Shown here: one piece after another, positions 8,915-16,817 of the stretch
Layout of the letters: the number at the start of each line of letters is the position of its first letter
Position numbering within the stretch: position 1 is the stretch's first letter
Assembly (NCBI RefSeq): GCF_018403325.1
Contig: NZ_BOSL01000001.1
Span: 372,001-436,000, forward strand
Direction of reading: 5' to 3'
DNA from: Paenibacillus vini
GTDB taxonomy: Bacteria; Bacillota; Bacilli; Paenibacillales; Paenibacillaceae
Length of the DNA: 64,000 bases
The notes under the pieces: generated by a model
The model's input: only the letters and a program-made list of their open reading frames with translations
Database searches by the model: none
What the model was told of the DNA's origin: nothing
Made by a program: the position numbers and the translations under genes

Positions 8915-8929
8915 TGTTAAACATCCTCT

Positions 8930-8980
8930 CGCTAAAAAATAAAAACGCCCCGCCTCACTCTTCCGAGTGAAACGGGACGT
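8930..8980 (-). terminator. Terminator-like hairpin in leader of nuclease gene
   Basis: On the minus strand a long imperfect stem (AACGTCCCG...CACTC / GAGTG...CGGGGCGTT) with a 4-base GGAA loop is followed by TTTTTATTTTTT. It sits about 16-66 bases upstream of the nuclease-like start, with no minus-strand gene before it, so it may work as an attenuator rather than as the end of a gene. Confidence 0.6.
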
Positions 8981-9061
8981 TCTTCGTCTCTTCTATATCC
9001 AGTATATGCTAAATTCCCTTCGGTAACTATATTTGATCTGGTGTTTAAAAATAAATAATAA

Positions 9062-9253
9062 AAATAGCTGTAAAATCTACAGTTAATTTTGCACAAATCT
9101 ATTACGAGAAGAAAATTACTGTAAAACCTGCAGTTATTTCTGCCTAAACAAGCCCTTTTATAACATTACAGCCCAATTAACTGTAGGTTTTGCATCTAAT
9201 TGCTCCGAAACGCCCCAAACGAGCAAAATAGCTGTAGTTTTTCCCGTTAATTG
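9062..9253. repeat. Four-palindrome repeat array, family A, copy 2
   Basis: Palindromes start at 9062, 9113, 9175 and 9226 (steps 51, 62, 51). Units 1-2 carry the AAAAYC loop orientation, units 3-4 the inverse. The linker between units 3 and 4 (CTCCGAAACGCC, then AAACGAG) is nearly the same as in copy 1, so copies 1 and 2 form a subfamily. It lies in the 614-base gap between the divergent nuclease-like and acyltransferase genes. Confidence 0.85.
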
Positions 9254-9270
9254 GGGTGGAGGGGGACATG

Positions 9271-9360
9271 GAAATTGGACAGGGATTGGGCAGGGATTGG
9301 ATAGGGACAGGAAAATTGGACAGGGATTGGATAGGGACAAGAAATGGGCAGGCTACAGGG
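9271..9360. repeat. Degenerate G-rich tandem repeat
   Basis: Two imperfect copies of a unit beginning AAATTGGACAGGGATTGG (from 9272 and 9313) with internal GGGATTGG and AGGGACA repeats. Low-complexity; the frames open here on either strand encode only repetitive peptides and are not genes. Confidence 0.7.
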
Positions 9361-9528
9361 CGCAGGGGGCGGGAAATGAACACGGGCCTGGGCACAAGAA
9401 AAAATTACACTTCCAATAAGAAGAACTTCCTCTCTTCTGGAATAAAGGAGATGTGATAGGATAGGAAGAAATAGGAAAATTAGAACAACGGAACGTTAGT
9501 AAAAAAGTACATAAAAGGAGGATCTACG

Positions 9529-10785
9529 TTGAAACAAACGTTAAAAGAACAGCCGAACCATTTAGCCGGTGCCGATGGGCTCCGAGCCTTGGCGTGTCTG
9601 GGCGTTATTTTTCATCATCTTGCGCAAACCATGGCAGTATCGCAGCAAAAGCCCCCGGTTCAGGAGTGGCAATCCTTTCTGATCTTGGGCAACGTAGGCG
9701 TAAGTATCTTTTTCGTGCTTAGCGGTTTTTTGTTGGCTTATCCTTTTTGGAAACGCTACCTTCATGAAGGGGAATATCCCAGCATCAAACAGTACGTCGT
9801 CCGCAGAGCGGCAAGAATCATACCCGGTTACTACTTCGCCTTTATCCTCTGCATGATTCTGGTGCTGACCCTCAACATAGACTCACCGCATTTTTGGCTC
9901 CGCTCCTTAACCGGTTTGACCTTCACCTCGGGATTTCACTACACCACCTTTTTCCCTTCGGAAATCAACGGACCGTTCTGGTCGATCAGCTTTGAAGTGT
10001 TCAGTTATATTCTTATGCCTCTTTTTATGTATGGTCTGTTTAAGCTGTTTAGCAAAAAGAGATCTTTTCCGGCAGCAATGCTTTACTGGGTCGGCGTGCT
10101 GCTATTGATTGTGGTGGTCAACCAGTTGATTCACCGGTTTCTCACGCCGGGTGAGGAATTGCGCGGCTGGCAGTATGGACTCATCGGCGGCGCTAAATTC
10201 TGGATGCCTAATTACAATCCGATCGGATTATTCGGCCACTTTTCAATTGGAATCATCGCGTCTGGTCTGGTTTGCCGTTTTCAGAAAGCCGAGGTAACGG
10301 CAACGCTTCGAGTCGCCGGACTCTTTGATGCGCTTAGCGCAATCAGTTTGATCGCCGCCGCACTCTTTCTCTGGTTGGCCCGCCATAAACCGGAATTCAG
10401 TTTGAGCATCCAGCAGCAACCGTTCTTCTTTCCCTTTTTCACGATCCTCATCGGCTGCTTCCTCATGACGGTCCCGTTCTCCCGCTGGGTCGGCAAAGGC
10501 ATGGACAATCCCTTTTTCCGGTATACGGCCAAGGTGTCATTCGGATTGTATATTTGGCATAACCTATTAATGACGCTAGCGGTCAAGTATTGGATCAAGG
10601 ATTTCCACTTTGGAGGCATCGTGGATCTGGACCGGTGGATTTGGCTTTCGCTTGGCGTTCTTGCGGTTTCTTACGCAATTGCTTCATTATCGTATTTTCT
10701 TTTAGAGAAGCCGATTTTGGATCGTTCCCATCGGTATAAGGGTTCACAGAGGGCGCCAAAGAACGGAGCAAAAAAAGCTGCTTAA
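9529..10785 (+). CDS. Acyltransferase-3 family membrane protein
   Basis: A 418-residue integral membrane O-acyltransferase of the acyltransferase_3 (OafA/NodX-like) family, which modifies surface glycans or glycolipids with acyl groups at the membrane. About ten hydrophobic segments; the family signature appears as LAGADGLRALACLGVIFHH at the start (with the conserved His) and FFVLSGFLLA, then RRAARIIPGYY. The start is TTG at 9529, supported by AAAGGAGG eight bases before it. C-terminus is Lys/Arg-rich and cytoplasmic. It stands in the same direction as the Bax-inhibitor-like gene 55 bases downstream. The acceptor substrate is unknown. Confidence 0.85.
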   Translation: MKQTLKEQPNHLAGADGLRALACLGVIFHHLAQTMAVSQQKPPVQEWQSFLILGNVGVSIFFVLSGFLLAYPFWKRYLHEGEYPSIKQYVVRRAARIIPGYYFAFILCMILVLTLNIDSPHFWLRSLTGLTFTSGFHYTTFFPSEINGPFWSISFEVFSYILMPLFMYGLFKLFSKKRSFPAAMLYWVGVLLLIVVVNQLIHRFLTPGEELRGWQYGLIGGAKFWMPNYNPIGLFGHFSIGIIASGLVCRFQKAEVTATLRVAGLFDALSAISLIAAALFLWLARHKPEFSLSIQQQPFFFPFFTILIGCFLMTVPFSRWVGKGMDNPFFRYTAKVSFGLYIWHNLLMTLAVKYWIKDFHFGGIVDLDRWIWLSLGVLAVSYAIASLSYFLLEKPILDRSHRYKGSQRAPKNGAKKAA

Positions 10786-10840
10786 TACTTAGAGAAAATA
10801 TGATATTATGAAAGAAATTCATAAATGAGGTGAGTATTTC

Positions 10841-11581
10841 TTGATCGGACGCAGTGGTAATCCTACTTTGAAAGAAAGCACTTTTGAAAGGCACGAGCAA
10901 TTCTCCGGCATGAATGCGATGACGATTGAAGGGACAGTCAACAAAGCTTTCATTACGTTGGTTATCCTTTTGGGCAGTGCGTTCAGTACATGGATGCTTT
11001 ATTTTGACGGCTACAATGTGATCCCTATGGCAATCGGGGGGGCGATCATCGGCTTTATTTTGGCCCTGATTACCAGCTTTGTCCCTAAGGCTTCGCCCTA
11101 TTTGGTTCCGATTTACGCCATCGCGGAAGGGATGTTCCTGGGCGCGATCTCCGCACAATACGAATCGCTTCTTAACGGAATTACGCTGCAAGCCGCATTG
11201 CTGACGATGGGCGTATTCCTGGCTTTGCTTATCGCGTACAAGACGAAATTGATTAAAGCTACCGAAAACTTCAAGCTGGGCGTCATCGCCGCTACTGGCG
11301 GGATCGCACTTGTTTACTTGTTGAGCTTTATTCTGGGAATGTTCGGCATCACCATGCCGTATCTGCATGACAGCTCGTTAATCGGCATCGGGATCTCGGT
11401 AGTGATCGTTATCGTGGCCGCATTGAATCTCGTGCTCGATTTCGACTTTATCGAAAGAGGAGCAGAGCAAGGGGCTCCTAAATACATGGAGTGGTACGGA
11501 GCATTTGGTTTGATGGTCACACTCGTGTGGCTGTACCTCGAAATGGTACGTCTGCTCGCCAAAATTGCGAGCCGCGATTAA
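10841..11581 (+). CDS. Bax inhibitor-1/YccA-like membrane protein
   Basis: A 246-residue protein with seven hydrophobic segments that fits the longer bacterial Bax inhibitor-1/YccA-like subfamily (NPTLKESTFE at the N-terminus, LNLVLDFDFIERGAEQGAPKYMEW near the end with the conserved acidic residues). Members of the wider family act as proton-sensitive calcium leak channels or interact with membrane proteases; the exact role here is unknown. Start is TTG at 10841 with GAGGTGAG before it. A strong terminator follows the stop. Confidence 0.88.
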   Translation: MIGRSGNPTLKESTFERHEQFSGMNAMTIEGTVNKAFITLVILLGSAFSTWMLYFDGYNVIPMAIGGAIIGFILALITSFVPKASPYLVPIYAIAEGMFLGAISAQYESLLNGITLQAALLTMGVFLALLIAYKTKLIKATENFKLGVIAATGGIALVYLLSFILGMFGITMPYLHDSSLIGIGISVVIVIVAALNLVLDFDFIERGAEQGAPKYMEWYGAFGLMVTLVWLYLEMVRLLAKIASRD

Positions 11582-11612
11582 TCGGGCATATCGCTCGCTG
11601 AAATTCCATAAG

Positions 11613-11654
11613 AAAAGGCTGACGGGAGTTTTGCTCCTGCCAGCCTTTTTTTTT
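11613..11654 (+). terminator. Intrinsic terminator after Bax-inhibitor-like gene
   Basis: Stem AAGGCTGACGGGAG / CTCCTGCCAGCCTT with a short TTTTG loop and a run of nine T. It also separates the convergent monooxygenase-like gene. Confidence 0.9.
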
Positions 11655-11668
11655 GCATCAGATCCGTT

Positions 11669-12013
11669 TTAACCGATCTCTTTGATCCCGGCTACCTCAT
11701 AAGTAATGAGTTCGCTCCCGAGAATCGGAGATTCCTTCTTGGCCTCGCCGTCCGATGGGCCCGAACCTGCGCCGGGACGCTGGTGCGCGGCTTTAAAAGC
11801 ATCGCTGTCTTTCCAAGCGTGAAAATCCTCAATCGATTCCCAATAAGTGTTGACGTTCAGCTCATCATAATCCGTCAGGTTCTGGGTGAGCAATACCTCC
11901 ACCTTAAGGATGCCTTTTGACGAGTCTAGCGGGCCCGCTGCGGTAAAGCGGGGAGCCATCGCTGCGGCCATGCCTTTTTTAACCTTAATCCGGTTAGTTA
12001 CTACGATCATCAT
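11669..12013 (-). CDS. ABM-domain monooxygenase, heme-oxygenase-like
   Basis: A 114-residue cytosolic protein of the antibiotic-biosynthesis-monooxygenase (ABM) ferredoxin-like fold. The spacing of IVVTNRIKVKKGM, the NVNTYWESIEDFHAW block and the central Asn/Trp residues resembles the HmoA/IsdG-type heme-degrading enzymes of Bacillus, which open heme to release iron, but a generic ABM protein is possible. RBS AAAGGAG lies six bases before the first of two ATG codons. Single-gene unit, convergent with the Bax-inhibitor-like gene. A promoter and a short palindrome upstream suggest regulation. Confidence 0.7.
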   Translation of the reverse strand: MMIVVTNRIKVKKGMAAAMAPRFTAAGPLDSSKGILKVEVLLTQNLTDYDELNVNTYWESIEDFHAWKDSDAFKAAHQRPGAGSGPSDGEAKKESPILGSELITYEVAGIKEIG

Positions 12014-12057
12014 GAACAGCTCCTTTCTTTGGACGTTAATGTGTCGTAACCTCGGGT

Positions 12058-12094
12058 GTACAGCCTGTACCCTGATTCATGACTAGTATAGAGC
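12058..12094 (-). promoter_or_regulatory. Possible promoter -10 plus palindromic operator
   Basis: On the minus strand TATACT (12089-12094) could be a -10 element with a weak -35 upstream; 19 bases downstream lies the perfect palindrome GTACAGCCTGTAC (12058-12070), where a repressor would block the ABM-domain gene. Iron or heme control is a guess. Confidence 0.35.
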
Positions 12095-12255
12095 TTTTGA
12101 AGGTGGAATAAAAGTTTGCCCAAACCTCAGTCGCCAAGCAATAATCTGGTATCCTGAACTTGCTTGTGTTCATATTAAAAATTTGGGACAATAGAACAGA
12201 TTGCACTCAATAGCAGGAGATCATTCATAGTTTTTCAAAAGAAAGAGGCAGGCAC

Positions 12256-13329
12256 ATGAATAAACCATCCATTTATGGATTAACTTTAGATCAGCTCGGG
12301 GCTTGGCTGGAGGAACACGGCCACAAAAAATCCCGGGCCTTGCAGGTATGGGACGGCTTGTACCGTCAACGGACGTCCGATTTTGGGATGATGAATGCGG
12401 TGAAGCCGGAGGTAGCGGCTTTGCTGGAGGAGCACTTTTCCATTCAAACGCTGGCTGTGCATACAAAACAGGAGTCTACCGACGGAACCGTCAAATTCCT
12501 GTTCAAGCTGGAAGATGGCAATCTGATTGAGACGGTGCTGATGAGACATAAATTCGGGTTGTCCGTATGCGTGACGACGCAAGTAGGCTGCAATATCGGC
12601 TGCAGCTTTTGCGCCAGCGGCTTACTGAAGAAGAGCAGGGATTTAACGTCGGCGGAAATTACGGAACAGATCATGAAGGTCCAGCATTTCTTGGATGCTG
12701 CCGGTAAAGGAGAACTGGTCAGCCATATCGTGGTTATGGGGATCGGCGAACCGTTCGACAATTTCACGCATCTCGTGAACTTCTTGCGCACGGTGATGGA
12801 TGCCAAGGGTCTGGCAATCGGACCTAGACATATTACCGTATCGACCAGCGGACTTGCGGACAAAATCCGGGAATTCGCGGATCTCAACCTCCGCGTGAAT
12901 CTGGCCGTATCGCTGCATGCGCCGAACAATGAACTGCGCACGCGGATTATGAAGATTAACCGAGCTATTCCAATCGAGGAATTGTTGCCGGCGATCGATT
13001 ACTTTATGGAGAAGACGAACCAGCGGGTCACGTTGGAGTATATTTTGCTGCGGGAGGTCAACGACCAGCGCGAGCATGCGATGGAATTGGCGGAGCTGAT
13101 CGGAGACCGGAGACCTTCAATCAACGTCAACCTGATTCCGTACAATCCCGTCGACGAGCACAGCCAATACCAGCGCAGCGACCAGGATGCGATTCTGGGC
13201 TTTTACGACGAGCTCAAGAAGCAGAACGTCAGCGTCAGCGTCCGGTTGGAGCACGGAACGGACATCGACGCCGCATGCGGTCAGCTTAGAAGCAAGCAAA
13301 TTAAACGGATGGAGAAAACGCCGTCATAA
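12256..13329 (+). CDS. rlmN: RlmN/Cfr-family radical SAM rRNA methyltransferase
   Basis: A 357-residue radical SAM enzyme of the family that methylates A2503 of 23S rRNA (RlmN at C2, Cfr at C8). The [4Fe-4S] cysteines are C112, C116 and C119 in [10 protein letters not shown], and the methyl-carrying cysteine is C341 in DIDAACGQL. The region MGIGEPFDN (SAM-binding GGE-like motif) and STSGL are typical. It resembles RlmN more than Cfr overall ([20 protein letters not shown] and ETVLMRH are RlmN-like), but the segment after the cluster reads [10 protein letters not shown] rather than the usual STLGGLKRNL, so it may be a paralogue. Monocistronic, start ATG with AAAGAAAGAGG upstream, terminator downstream. 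RlmN versus Cfr-like specificity cannot be settled by eye. Confidence 0.85.
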   Translation: MNKPSIYGLTLDQLGAWLEEHGHKKSRALQVWDGLYRQRTSDFGMMNAVKPEVAALLEEHFSIQTLAVHTKQESTDGTVKFLFKLEDGNLIETVLMRHKFGLSVCVTTQVGCNIGCSFCASGLLKKSRDLTSAEITEQIMKVQHFLDAAGKGELVSHIVVMGIGEPFDNFTHLVNFLRTVMDAKGLAIGPRHITVSTSGLADKIREFADLNLRVNLAVSLHAPNNELRTRIMKINRAIPIEELLPAIDYFMEKTNQRVTLEYILLREVNDQREHAMELAELIGDRRPSINVNLIPYNPVDEHSQYQRSDQDAILGFYDELKKQNVSVSVRLEHGTDIDAACGQLRSKQIKRMEKTPS

Positions 13330-13414
13330 GCATATCATCATAATGCCGATGTAATCGCGCTGGCATGATCGCCGCGTTGGCATAATCGTGCTAGCACAAT
13401 CATGTGGCGGTGGA

Positions 13415-13450
13415 CTGCTTTGGAAATTCACTTTCCGGGGCAGTTTTTTT
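13415..13450 (+). terminator. Intrinsic terminator after rlmN-like gene
   Basis: Twelve-pair stem CTGCTTTGGAAA / TTTCCGGGGCAG (three G-U pairs) with a TTCAC loop and seven T. Confidence 0.8.
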
Positions 13451-13477
13451 GTAGGTAGGGTTGGGTAGGGCCCATCG

Positions 13478-13513
13478 GGTCCAGTGGGGGTCCAGTGGCG
13501 GTCCAGTGGTGGT
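13478..13513. repeat. Short tandem repeat GGTCCAGTGG
   Basis: Three consecutive imperfect copies of GGTCCAGTGGNG immediately before the family A array. Simple repeat without coding content. Confidence 0.75.
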
Positions 13514-13517
13514 CCCC

Positions 13518-13709
13518 AATTAACTGCAAAATCTACAGCTAATATTTGAATTTGCAGGGTTGCGCGATAATTAACTGTAAAACCTACATCTAATTCAATG
13601 GATTCCGAAGGTATCGGGCTATTTGCGTGCAATTAACTGTAGTTTTTCCAGCTAAATGCTGCAAATGAGCCGAATGGGCTTAAATAACTGTAGGTTATAC
13701 AGTTAATTA
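13518..13709. repeat. Four-palindrome repeat array, family A, copy 3
   Basis: Palindromes start at 13518, 13569, 13631 and 13682 (steps 51, 62, 51). The last two units and their linker (TGCTGCAAATGAGCCGAATG in the middle) are almost the same over about 80 bases as in the copy at 22076, so these two copies are close relatives. Directly followed by an 82-bp tandem repeat. Confidence 0.88.
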
Positions 13710-13724
13710 ACATTGAGCAGTTTA

Positions 13725-13976
13725 AGTAACTTTAACCCCAGTAGAAGAACCTCACAGCACCATGTAGATGGAGCGAGCAAATAGTAACAGTACCGCAGGA
13801 GTCATAGTAACAAGAACCCCACCAGAAGTAACCTCACAGCACCATGTAGATGGAGCGAGCAAATAGTAACGGTGTCGCAGTAGTTAGAGTAACAAGGATC
13901 CCATCAGAAGTACCTTCACAGCACCCTGTAGATGGAACGAGCAGATAGTAACAGTACCGCAGTAGTTAGAGTAACA
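13725..13976. repeat. 82-bp tandem repeat, three copies
   Basis: Three copies of about 82 bases beginning AGTAAC at 13725, 13806 and 13888, with the block CACAGCACCATGTAGATGG repeated at 13753, 13835 and (with one change) 13917, and AGTAAC starting a fourth partial copy. Related sequence follows the family A array at 22286. No convincing gene lies in the 914 bases between the rlmN-like and LacI-type genes. Confidence 0.85.
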
Positions 13977-14061
13977 AACAGGTTATTGCAGGGAAACGTG
14001 ACTGGCAGGGGCTGTAGACAGAGGGTAAAATCAGGCTCAACTATTATTTTTATTATTAAAA

Positions 14062-14077
14062 TGATGTCCGTACATCA
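14062..14077. promoter_or_regulatory. Operator-like palindrome upstream of LacI-type gene
   Basis: TGATGTCCGTACATCA differs at a single base from the perfect palindrome TGATGTACGTACATCA found before the importer genes at 15318. A shared operator for the LacI-type regulator is the simplest reading. It lies about 30 bases upstream of the -35 box of the regulator gene. Confidence 0.7.
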
Positions 14078-14106
14078 AAAATATCTAAAATTCAATCATG
14101 AAAGCG

Positions 14107-14135
14107 TTGACACTTCCTTCTCAGGTTGTTATTAT
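14107..14135 (+). promoter_or_regulatory. Strong sigma-A promoter of LacI-type gene
   Basis: TTGACA (14107-14112), 17-base spacer, TATTAT (14130-14135), about 110 bases before the regulator start codon. Near-perfect consensus. Confidence 0.7.
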
Positions 14136-14243
14136 GAAACCATCAAAGAGGTGTTCAAAGAGTCGGGTTATCACTTCGTGCACGGAGAGCGGCCCCTGGA
14201 CAAGCTCTTTAGCCAAGAAAAATAGAATGGCAGAGGATAGAGT

Positions 14244-15278
14244 ATGGAACAAGAGAGACGTTTAACGATCAAGGAATTGGCCAAGCAAATCGGGGTTTCC
14301 GTTGCTACGCTGGACCGGGTGTTGAATAACCGGGGTAACGTAAAGCGCCAAACCTACGATAAGGTCATGGATAAGATCAAAGAATTGAATTATATGCCCA
14401 ACAAATCTGCGAGCTTCTTGTCGCGGATGAATGATTATTCCATGGCGATTGTGTTCCCTGAACTTCCGGAATATTTCTGGAAGCAGGTGGAGAAGGGCGT
14501 TCAGATTGCAATCGATGAATTCCGCGATTACGGTCTTAACGTCACCATCATCCGCTCCGAGAAATACGATCTGGACCCGCAGAAGAAAATTGTGCAGCAA
14601 TTGATCGATTCCGGAAAATACGACGCGATTGCACTGTCGCCGAACGATCCGCAGGAAATGGCCGATCTGATCGACCGCGGTGTGGATCAAGGGATTGCCA
14701 TCTGCACGTTCAACAGTGACTCACCGCTCAGCAAGAGGTTGTTCTATGTAGGCTGCGACTACCGGATTGCCGGCCGCCTCGCGGCGGATGCGTTGTGCAA
14801 GTTTCTCGGAGGCAAGACGCGGGTAGGCTTGGTAATGTCCTACACGAATTTTCAGATGCAGCAGAAGGTGACGGGATTCCGTGAAGTCGTTGCGGAATAC
14901 GACCATATTGAAATGGTCGGGCCGCTCAAGTTAAGCCAGGAGGATTATGAATCTCCCGAGGCTTTCGCCGATTACTTCCGGCAAGCGGACGGTATTTACG
15001 TATCCAGTGCCCGGCTCGACGTCGTCGCCAAACATCTGGAAGAGTATCCCGCAGAGAACCGACCGGTTCTGATCGGTCACGACATGACGGACGAAACCTA
15101 TCAATATATGAAAAAAGGGATCGTCACCGCAACGATCTGCCAGGACCCGGTGAATCAGGGATATCTGACGGTCAAATCGATGTTCGACCATCTTGTGACC
15201 GGCGACAAAGTCGGCATGAAAGAAAACATCACCAAGCTGGAGCTGGTGACCAGAGAAAACGCGCGTTATTACATCTGA
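14244..15278 (+). CDS. LacI-family regulator of the xyloside locus
   Basis: A 344-residue DNA-binding regulator. Residues 7-55 form a LacI helix-turn-helix (TIKELAKQIGVSVATLDRVL, then NKSASFLSR as hinge region) and residues about 65-340 a periplasmic-binding-protein-like sugar sensor (type LacI/ribose-binding). GAGGAT precedes the ATG. Two near-identical palindromes, one upstream of this gene and one between it and the importer gene, are its probable operators, giving autoregulation plus control of the importer and glycosidase genes. Inducer is inferred to be a xylose-containing oligosaccharide from the alpha-xylosidase downstream. The hinge lacks the usual AAR motif wording but the order of elements is normal. 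Confidence 0.88.
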   Translation: MEQERRLTIKELAKQIGVSVATLDRVLNNRGNVKRQTYDKVMDKIKELNYMPNKSASFLSRMNDYSMAIVFPELPEYFWKQVEKGVQIAIDEFRDYGLNVTIIRSEKYDLDPQKKIVQQLIDSGKYDAIALSPNDPQEMADLIDRGVDQGIAICTFNSDSPLSKRLFYVGCDYRIAGRLAADALCKFLGGKTRVGLVMSYTNFQMQQKVTGFREVVAEYDHIEMVGPLKLSQEDYESPEAFADYFRQADGIYVSSARLDVVAKHLEEYPAENRPVLIGHDMTDETYQYMKKGIVTATICQDPVNQGYLTVKSMFDHLVTGDKVGMKENITKLELVTRENARYYI

Positions 15279-15317
15279 ACAGTAAATGAGTAATAACGCT
15301 GTTTTTTACCTCAAAAT

Positions 15318-15333
15318 GATGTACGTACATCAT
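15318..15333. promoter_or_regulatory. Perfect operator palindrome before importer operon
   Basis: TGATGTACGTACATCA, extended on both sides by AAAA/TTTT to a 24-bp perfect palindrome (15314-15337). A possible -10 box TAATAT follows at 15345, so a bound regulator would cover the promoter. Matches the site at 14062. Confidence 0.75.
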
Positions 15334-15471
15334 TTTATGATTGGTAATATGATTTGAATATGAGTGATGTTATGGCAGAAGTTAGATGTCGGCATAACTG
15401 CCTACCGTTTTCTAAGACATCAGGACAAACGGCAGTGCATGCAAATAAACAACACAGTAGGGGGAAAGGTC

Positions 15472-16728
15472 ATGTTCAAAAATGTAAGGGCTCTCATGGT
15501 GGCAATGGTAGCATTGGTTGTCTTGTTATCGGCATGCGCTCCAAAAACGGAGTCGGGTTCCGGCAATTCGGGAAGCTCCGGCAAAGACGGAGACAAGGTT
15601 GTCATTCAATGGTGGGATTCGATGACCAGCGAAGCCACTCAAGGCGCGTTGAAAGAGATCATCGCCGATTACGAAGCTGCTAACCCGAACGTAAAAATCG
15701 AACGGACTTATATTTCTTTTGCGGATATTAAAAACAAATTACTGCTCGGATCGGTCGGCAATCAAATGCCGGACATCGTTTGGCTGGACAATCCCGATCA
15801 CCAAGCATTTGCCGCTGCAGGCATCCTGGCGGACTTGACTGAACCGATCAAGGAATGGGGACAAGCGGATAAATATTACGAAGGCCCTTGGTCCTCGACC
15901 GTGTATGATGGCAAGAACTATGGGGTGCCGATCGGAAGCAACAACCTGGCCCTCTATTACAACAAAGATATGTTTGAAGCCAAAGGCTTGACGCCTCCAA
16001 CGAACTGGGAAGAACTGAAAGAAGCCGCCAAACAACTGACTACGAAGGATGTGTACGGTTTTGCGATGACCGCGGTGAAAACCGAAGAAGGTACCTTCCA
16101 GTTCCTTCCGCTGATGTACCAATCCGGTTCGGATATCACGAACTTCAACAGCGAGGGTACGATCGAGGCGGCTACGCTGCTCCAGGATATGGTGAAGAAT
16201 GGCTATATGTCCAAGGAAGTCATTAACCAGAAGCAATCAGATACCGTAGTGCAATTCTCGACAGGCAAAGTGGCAATGATGATCAACGGTACTTGGCAGA
16301 TTCCACTCCTGAAAAAAGAAGGCAAAGTAAACTGGGGCGTTGTCCAATTGCCGGAGAACAAGCAAGGCGGTACCATTCTCGGCGGGGAAAACTGGGCGAT
16401 TACAAACGCATCCAAAAATAAGGATATCGCCTTCGATATTATCAAATTCGCCAACGAGCCAGAACGTTTGAAGGCGTTTGATCAGGCTGCCGGACGCCTC
16501 CCAAGCCGTTCCGACCTGCTGCAGGATCCGTTCTGGCAGGATGACAAGGATCTGAAAGTGTTTGCCGATGCGATGGAAGTCGCTAAAGCGAGAGCGTACG
16601 GACCGGAATATCCGAAAATGTCCGAAGCTATCCAAATCATGATTCAAGAAGTCATTTCCGGAAGCAAGACACCGGAGCAAGCAGTGAAAGAAGCGGGCGA
16701 CAAAATTGAGCCGCTCCTGAAAAAATAA
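15472..16728 (+). CDS. Sugar ABC importer, substrate-binding lipoprotein
   Basis: A 418-residue extracellular solute-binding protein of family 1. ATG at 15472 is chosen because AGGGGGAAAGG precedes it. Residues 1-22 are a lipoprotein signal with lipobox LLSAC; the cysteine would carry the lipid anchor. The mature part starts with a Gly/Ser linker and has the VVIQWWDSMTSE and GKVAMMINGTWQ blocks usual in carbohydrate-binding proteins. It delivers its sugar to the two permeases encoded next. Given the alpha-xylosidase in the same cluster, a xylosylated oligosaccharide such as isoprimeverose is the likely ligand (inference). Confidence 0.92.
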   Translation: MFKNVRALMVAMVALVVLLSACAPKTESGSGNSGSSGKDGDKVVIQWWDSMTSEATQGALKEIIADYEAANPNVKIERTYISFADIKNKLLLGSVGNQMPDIVWLDNPDHQAFAAAGILADLTEPIKEWGQADKYYEGPWSSTVYDGKNYGVPIGSNNLALYYNKDMFEAKGLTPPTNWEELKEAAKQLTTKDVYGFAMTAVKTEEGTFQFLPLMYQSGSDITNFNSEGTIEAATLLQDMVKNGYMSKEVINQKQSDTVVQFSTGKVAMMINGTWQIPLLKKEGKVNWGVVQLPENKQGGTILGGENWAITNASKNKDIAFDIIKFANEPERLKAFDQAAGRLPSRSDLLQDPFWQDDKDLKVFADAMEVAKARAYGPEYPKMSEAIQIMIQEVISGSKTPEQAVKEAGDKIEPLLKK

Positions 16729-16817
16729 CAGCATTGTAATAGTTAGGCGGGATGCGCAGGGTCGAGAAAGAAAACCTCTGCGTGTCCCTCATACCAACAG
16801 AAATAGGGGGAGAGGTT

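Noticed and set aside
9158-9456. Small frames in the G-rich repeat (both strands)
   Set aside because: They encode only simple repetitive peptides (LSNPCPI-like) arising from the tandem repeat.
10595-11368. 257-codon frame antisense to the Bax-inhibitor-like gene
   Set aside because: No hydrophobic or domain pattern and antisense to a convincing gene.
13932-14225. 97-codon frame upstream of the LacI-type gene
   Set aside because: It runs through the 82-bp repeat, the operator and the promoter, and lacks a ribosome site.
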